Source of the DNA: CABQCM01 sp965145485 | GTDB lineage: Bacteria > Bacillota > Clostridia > Oscillospirales > Acutalibacteraceae | DNA: 42,050 nucleotides | NCBI GenBank assembly: GCA_965145485.1 | Contig: CBCTCU010000027.1 | Coordinates: 1-42,050, forward strand | Direction: 5' to 3' | Shown: piece by piece, positions 41,004-42,050 of the stretch | Numbering within the stretch: position 1 is the stretch's first letter | Layout: the number at the start of each line of letters is the position of its first letter | Made by a program: the position numbers and the translations under genes | The notes under the pieces: generated by a model | Told to the model about the DNA's origin: nothing | The model's database searches: none | The model's input: the letters and a program-made list of their open reading frames with translations, nothing else

Positions 41004-42050
41004 TCACTGCGGCGATGGAATGCCCAGCCTCTGCTCAATCTCGCGGACGTTCATCTCCAGCACCTTGGATACGCCCTTTTCCTGCATGGTGACCCCGTAA
41101 AGCACATCGGCCTCCTCCATGGTGCCGCGGCGGTGGGTGATGGCGATAAACTGGGTCGAGCCGCACATGCGCCGCAGATAGCCGGCAAAGCGGTCGACGT
41201 TGACATCGTCGAGCGCCGACTCCACCTCGTCGAGCATGCAGAAGGGGGGTGGGCTGACCTTCATGATGGCGAAATAGATGGCAATGGCCACCAGCGATTT
41301 CTCCCCGCCCGAGAGCTGCTCGATGTTGGACACCTTTTTCCCCGGCGGCTGCACCCGGATGTCGATGCCGGAGGTCAGCACGTCCTTCTCATCGGTCAGG
41401 CTCAGCTCCCCGGTACCTCCGCCAAATAAATCGGCAAAGGTGGTGGCAAAATGCCCCCTGATTTTTTCAAAGCTGTCCCGGAACAGCTCCTCCATCCGGC
41501 CGGTCAGATCGCGGATGAGCCGCAGCAGCTCTTCGCGTGCCTTTTGCACGTCGCCAATCTGTTCCTGGTAGAAGCGATAGCGCTCGGCGACCTCCTTGTA
41601 CTCCTCGATCGCGGCAACGTTGACGCTGCCGAGGGAACGAATGGCGCTTTTGAGCTCGCCCAGCCGCCGCGAGGCGGCCGCCCTTTCCCCGATGTCCACG
41701 CCCATGGCCTCCGCCTCGCTGCGGGTCAGGGAATACTCGTCGTACAGCTTGGCGACAATCTCCTCGCTCTCGCGGGACAAGGCGTCCCTGCGCTCCTCCA
41801 AGCGGGCGATCTCGCTGCTAAGGCGCTCGCGTTTCTCCATGGTTTCCCTCTCGGACAGGCGGATTTCATTCGCCTTCTGCTCGAGCGACAGGCGCTCCTG
41901 TTGCTTACTCGCGACGCTCTGCTCGCTGCCGGCGGCCTGTTCCCGCAGCGCAAGCGCATGGGCGGACAAAGTGTCGATCCGCTCCTGCTCGGCCTGGATA
42001 CGCGCGCCGACTTCGGCCATTTCCTCCTGTTTGCGCGCGATGCTGCCGGC
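41004..42050 (-). CDS. smc: Chromosome segregation ATPase SMC, C-terminal part (runs off the window)
   Basis: At least 348 residues; the gene continues beyond the right edge, so the N-terminal head and hinge are missing. The first ~200 visible residues are coiled coil (EQERIDTLSAHALALREQ and similar heptads). The C-terminal head follows with the signature LSGGEKSLVAIAIYFAIM, Walker B PFCMLDEVESALDD and the D-loop, and ITHRRGTMEEADVLYGVTM. SMC dimers organise and separate chromosomes with ScpA/B. ftsY lies 78 bp downstream. Confidence 0.95.
   Translation of the reverse strand, partial: AGSIARKQEEMAEVGARIQAEQERIDTLSAHALALREQAAGSEQSVASKQQERLSLEQKANEIRLSERETMEKRERLSSEIARLEERRDALSRESEEIVAKLYDEYSLTRSEAEAMGVDIGERAAASRRLGELKSAIRSLGSVNVAAIEEYKEVAERYRFYQEQIGDVQKAREELLRLIRDLTGRMEELFRDSFEKIRGHFATTFADLFGGGTGELSLTDEKDVLTSGIDIRVQPPGKKVSNIEQLSGGEKSLVAIAIYFAIMKVSPPPFCMLDEVESALDDVNVDRFAGYLRRMCGSTQFIAITHRRGTMEEADVLYGVTMQEKGVSKVLEMNVREIEQRLGIPSPQ

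Noticed and set aside
39738..41429. 563-codon plus-strand frame
   Set aside because: Antisense to ftsY and smc, both with intact motifs and SD sites.

Overview
The window is a GC-rich chromosomal segment of an anaerobic, endospore-forming member of the Clostridia, most likely Oscillospirales (Ruminococcaceae/Oscillospiraceae-like). The evidence is the spore genes gpr and spoIIP, a complete Rnf complex, a dockerin-bearing secreted protein, Firmicutes-type Shine-Dalgarno sites (AGGAGG) before nearly every gene, and consensus vegetative promoters. The genus cannot be fixed from the sequence alone. No tRNA, rRNA, CRISPR array or phage region is visible.

Layout. 1-92: right end of an IS3-like element beside a terminator-like hairpin. 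562-2682: dTMP/folate group (YfbR-type 5'-nucleotidase, thyA, dihydrofolate reductase). 2992-10479: flavin transferase apbE, a NusG-II-domain protein and rnfC-D-G-E-A-B, an ion-pumping ferredoxin:NAD+ oxidoreductase. ApbE would flavinylate RnfD and RnfG. 10353-13183 (minus): spore protease gpr, spoIIP and a small membrane protein whose 3' end overlaps rnfB tail to tail. 13298-15380: rpsT and a U32-family protein with a large loop insertion. 15834-18824 (minus): a 996-residue secreted protein with an N-terminal dockerin. 19090-20680: two tandem paralogous membrane proteins, each with its own promoter and terminator. 20831-25130 (minus): aldo/keto reductase, then an ABC exporter operon (membrane-anchored protein, ATPase, permease) whose promoter contains a perfect inverted repeat. 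25391-29034: gltX and glnS. 29193-29752: an array of about 80-bp repeats with a conserved hairpin. 29876-31117: MFS transporter. 31172-32438: a complete IS3-family element inserted in the exact centre of a palindromic terminator. 32542-35866 (minus): thiamine salvage genes thiM, thiE, a HAD phosphatase and thiD. 36046-36708 (minus): deoC. 37062-37974: GNAT acetyltransferase behind a long structured leader. 38435-42050 (minus): smc (partial), ftsY, rdgB and a small membrane protein.

Most genes are housekeeping or energy-metabolism genes. The unusual signals lie in the long intergenic stretches: the hairpin repeat array, the IS inside a terminator, a 38-bp copy of rnfD coding sequence upstream of rnfD, the rnfB tail overlap, the U32 insertion, and the palindromic operator in the ABC promoter. 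All calls come from reading the sequence and family knowledge; no database search was possible.
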